Shown here: one piece after another, positions 6,497 to 7,962 of the stretch
How positions within the stretch are numbered: the first letter of the stretch is position 1
How the letters are laid out: every line of letters starts with the position of its first letter
Source of the DNA: an uncultured Actinomycetes bacterium
Lineage (GTDB): Bacteria; Actinomycetota; Thermoleophilia; Gaiellales; F1-60-MAGs149
NCBI GenBank assembly: GCA_903847495.1
Contig: CAINDT010000076.1
Location: forward strand, 1-7,962
DNA length: 7,962 nt
Direction of reading: 5' to 3'
The notes under the pieces: model-generated
Told to the model about the DNA's origin: nothing
Databases searched by the model: none
Seen by the model: only the letters and a program-made list of their open reading frames with translations
Made by a program: the position numbers and the translations under genes

Positions 6497-7950
6497 GCCA
6501 GCGCGTCGAGGTCCACGGCCATACGGTCTCGCCGGAGCACTACATCGACGGCCAGCGCGTCGGCAGCGCATCGACGTTCGAGGATCGCTCGCCGATCGAC
6601 GGATCGCTGCTCGCCGAGGTGTGCCGCGGCGACGCCGCCACCGCCGACGCCGCGATCAGCGCCGCTGTGCGCGCCTTCCCCGCCTGGGCCGCGCTCGGTC
6701 CCGAGGGGCGCGCGCCGTACCTCCACCGCCTCGCTGACCTCATCGACAAGCACGTGGATCACATCGCCGAGGTCGAGTGCTGGGACATGGCGATGCTCGA
6801 GCGCTCGCTCAAGGCTCGGGTGATCGGCCGTGGCGCCCGCAACTTCCGCGCCTATGCCGACCTCGCCTGCGAGTACACGGAGCGCGTGTGGGAGTCCAAC
6901 GGCACGACCAACCGCGTCGTGCGCAACCCGAGCGGTCCGGCCGTCGTGATCACCCCGTGGAACGCGCCGTTCATGCTCTCTACGTGGAAGTGCGCGCCCG
7001 CGCTCGCCGCCGGCTGCACCGTTGTCCTCAAGCCCGCCGAGTGGTCGCCGCTGTCGTGTTCGCTGCTGTTCGACCTCGTTGACAAGGCGGACTTCCCGCC
7101 CGGGGTCTTCAACCTCGTGCAGGGCATCGGCGAGGAGGTTGGCGCGGCGCTCACCACCGATCGTCGCGTTCGACGCCTGTCGTTCACCGGCTCGCCCGAG
7201 ACTGCGCGCCACATCGGCCGCGCCGGCGCCGAGAACATCGTCCCCTTCACCGCCGAGCTCGGCGGCAAGAACCCGTTCCTCGTCTTCGCGGACGCCGATC
7301 TCGACGCCGCTGCCGCCAAGGCCGCGCTGCAGTACGACGACGCCGGTCAGGTGTGCCTGTCGGGCACACGGCTGCTCGTCGAGGAGTCGGTCGTCGATGC
7401 CTTCCTCGAGCGCTTCCACCGCAACGTCGATGCGCAGGTGCTCGGCGACCCGCACGACGAGACGACGACGATCAGCCCGCTGATCCACCCCGACCACCTG
7501 GCGCGCGTCGCCGGCTTCGTCGATCGTGCGCGCGCCAATGGCGACGAGATCCTGCGCGGCGGCAAGGTGTCGGACCTCGGTGGCAATTGGTACGAGCAGA
7601 CGCTGATCCGCCCCACGTCGAACGACAGCGAGATCGTGCAGCACGAGGTCTTCGGCCCCGTGCTGACGATCCAGACGTTTACGACCGAGGAGGAGGCCGT
7701 CGCGCTCGCCAACTCGACCGAGTACGGCCTGTCGGGGATCCTGTTCACCGCCGACGCTGAGCGCGCCGACCGGATCGGCCGCGCGGTGCGCGCCGGCACC
7801 TTCTGGGTCAACTGCTTCCTCGTGCGTGATCTCACCGCGCCGTTCGGCGGCGCGGGCATCAGCGGTATCGGGCGCGAGGGCGGCGACTACGCGCTCGACT
7901 TCTACTCGGACCTGAAGACGCTCCAGATCCTGGACGGCACCGTCTCCTAG
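6493..7950 (+). CDS. Aldehyde dehydrogenase, 2-hydroxymuconic (or carboxymethyl-hydroxymuconic) semialdehyde dehydrogenase type
   Basis: A 485-residue NAD(P)-dependent aldehyde dehydrogenase at full family length. It starts at GTG 6493, whose GTGA overlaps the preceding stop by 4 nt, with GAGG at 6483-6486 as ribosome site. The frame extends further upstream without a stop, but that part only shadows the ADC-family gene, while the protein from VSQRVEVHGH onward matches an ALDH N-terminus (HYIDGQRV at 16-23). Key residues: N157 in TPWNAPF, K180 in VLKPAEW, FTGS at 231-234, E255 in ELGGKNPF, catalytic C288 in GQVCLSGTR, and E385 in HEVFGPVL. The C-terminal NCFLVRDLTAPFGGAGISGIGREGG (440-464) closely resembles the NCWLVRDLRTPFGG signature of semialdehyde dehydrogenases such as XylG, HpaE and AmnC. 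It would oxidise the ring-cleavage semialdehyde to the dicarboxylic acid. It is the last complete gene; only 12 bp follow the stop. Confidence 0.92.
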   Translation: MSQRVEVHGHTVSPEHYIDGQRVGSASTFEDRSPIDGSLLAEVCRGDAATADAAISAAVRAFPAWAALGPEGRAPYLHRLADLIDKHVDHIAEVECWDMAMLERSLKARVIGRGARNFRAYADLACEYTERVWESNGTTNRVVRNPSGPAVVITPWNAPFMLSTWKCAPALAAGCTVVLKPAEWSPLSCSLLFDLVDKADFPPGVFNLVQGIGEEVGAALTTDRRVRRLSFTGSPETARHIGRAGAENIVPFTAELGGKNPFLVFADADLDAAAAKAALQYDDAGQVCLSGTRLLVEESVVDAFLERFHRNVDAQVLGDPHDETTTISPLIHPDHLARVAGFVDRARANGDEILRGGKVSDLGGNWYEQTLIRPTSNDSEIVQHEVFGPVLTIQTFTTEEEAVALANSTEYGLSGILFTADAERADRIGRAVRAGTFWVNCFLVRDLTAPFGGAGISGIGREGGDYALDFYSDLKTLQILDGTVS

Positions 7951-7962
7951 ACGACGGGATCA

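Noticed and set aside
6427..7644. A 405-residue minus-strand frame opposite the aldehyde dehydrogenase gene
   Set aside because: Composition typical of an antisense shadow and no motif; the plus strand encodes an intact aldehyde dehydrogenase.

Overview
The window is high-GC bacterial DNA with dense, co-directional genes, strong third-position G/C bias, a GTG start and gene overlaps of a few bases. This fits a high-GC actinobacterium, possibly of the Thermoleophilia/Solirubrobacterales type. That placement is an impression from codon use and protein style, not a phylogenetic result. Nothing suggests a mobile element, RNA gene or CRISPR array, and base composition looks even throughout.

Layout. 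Positions 1-811 (minus) hold the N-terminal 270 residues of an acyl-CoA dehydrogenase-fold flavoprotein, cut by the window edge. Positions 898-2331 (minus) hold a 12-helix-type APC-superfamily amino acid/amine permease. Between them is a strong intrinsic terminator with a UUCG tetraloop, read in the minus direction. Positions 2332-2573 are a divergent control region. It holds a perfect 17-bp inverted repeat lying on the -10 box of a plausible sigma70 promoter that faces right, then a 13-codon leader ORF with a strong Shine-Dalgarno sequence whose stop codon overlaps the start of the first operon gene (TGATG).

Positions 2574-7950 (plus) are a tight five-gene operon: FAH-family hydrolase/isomerase, two-domain VOC extradiol-type dioxygenase, glutamine synthetase-like gamma-glutamyl ligase, acetoacetate decarboxylase-family protein, and an aldehyde dehydrogenase of the 2-hydroxymuconic/5-carboxymethyl-2-hydroxymuconic semialdehyde dehydrogenase type. 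Junctions are +1, +3, +16 and -4 nt.

How they may work together (inference). The extradiol enzyme, semialdehyde dehydrogenase and FAH protein are the usual parts of a meta-cleavage pathway for a catechol-like ring: open the ring, oxidise the semialdehyde, then isomerise, decarboxylate or hydrolyse. The GS-like ligase and the divergent amino acid/amine permease suggest that the substrate carries, or is released from, an amine that is imported and gamma-glutamylated. The acetoacetate decarboxylase-fold enzyme is not a standard meta-pathway member and could replace a conventional late step. No ring hydroxylase, hydratase, aldolase or regulator gene is visible, so the pathway is probably larger than the window. 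The combination looks like a candidate undescribed amine/aromatic catabolic locus, and its substrate cannot be read from the sequence.
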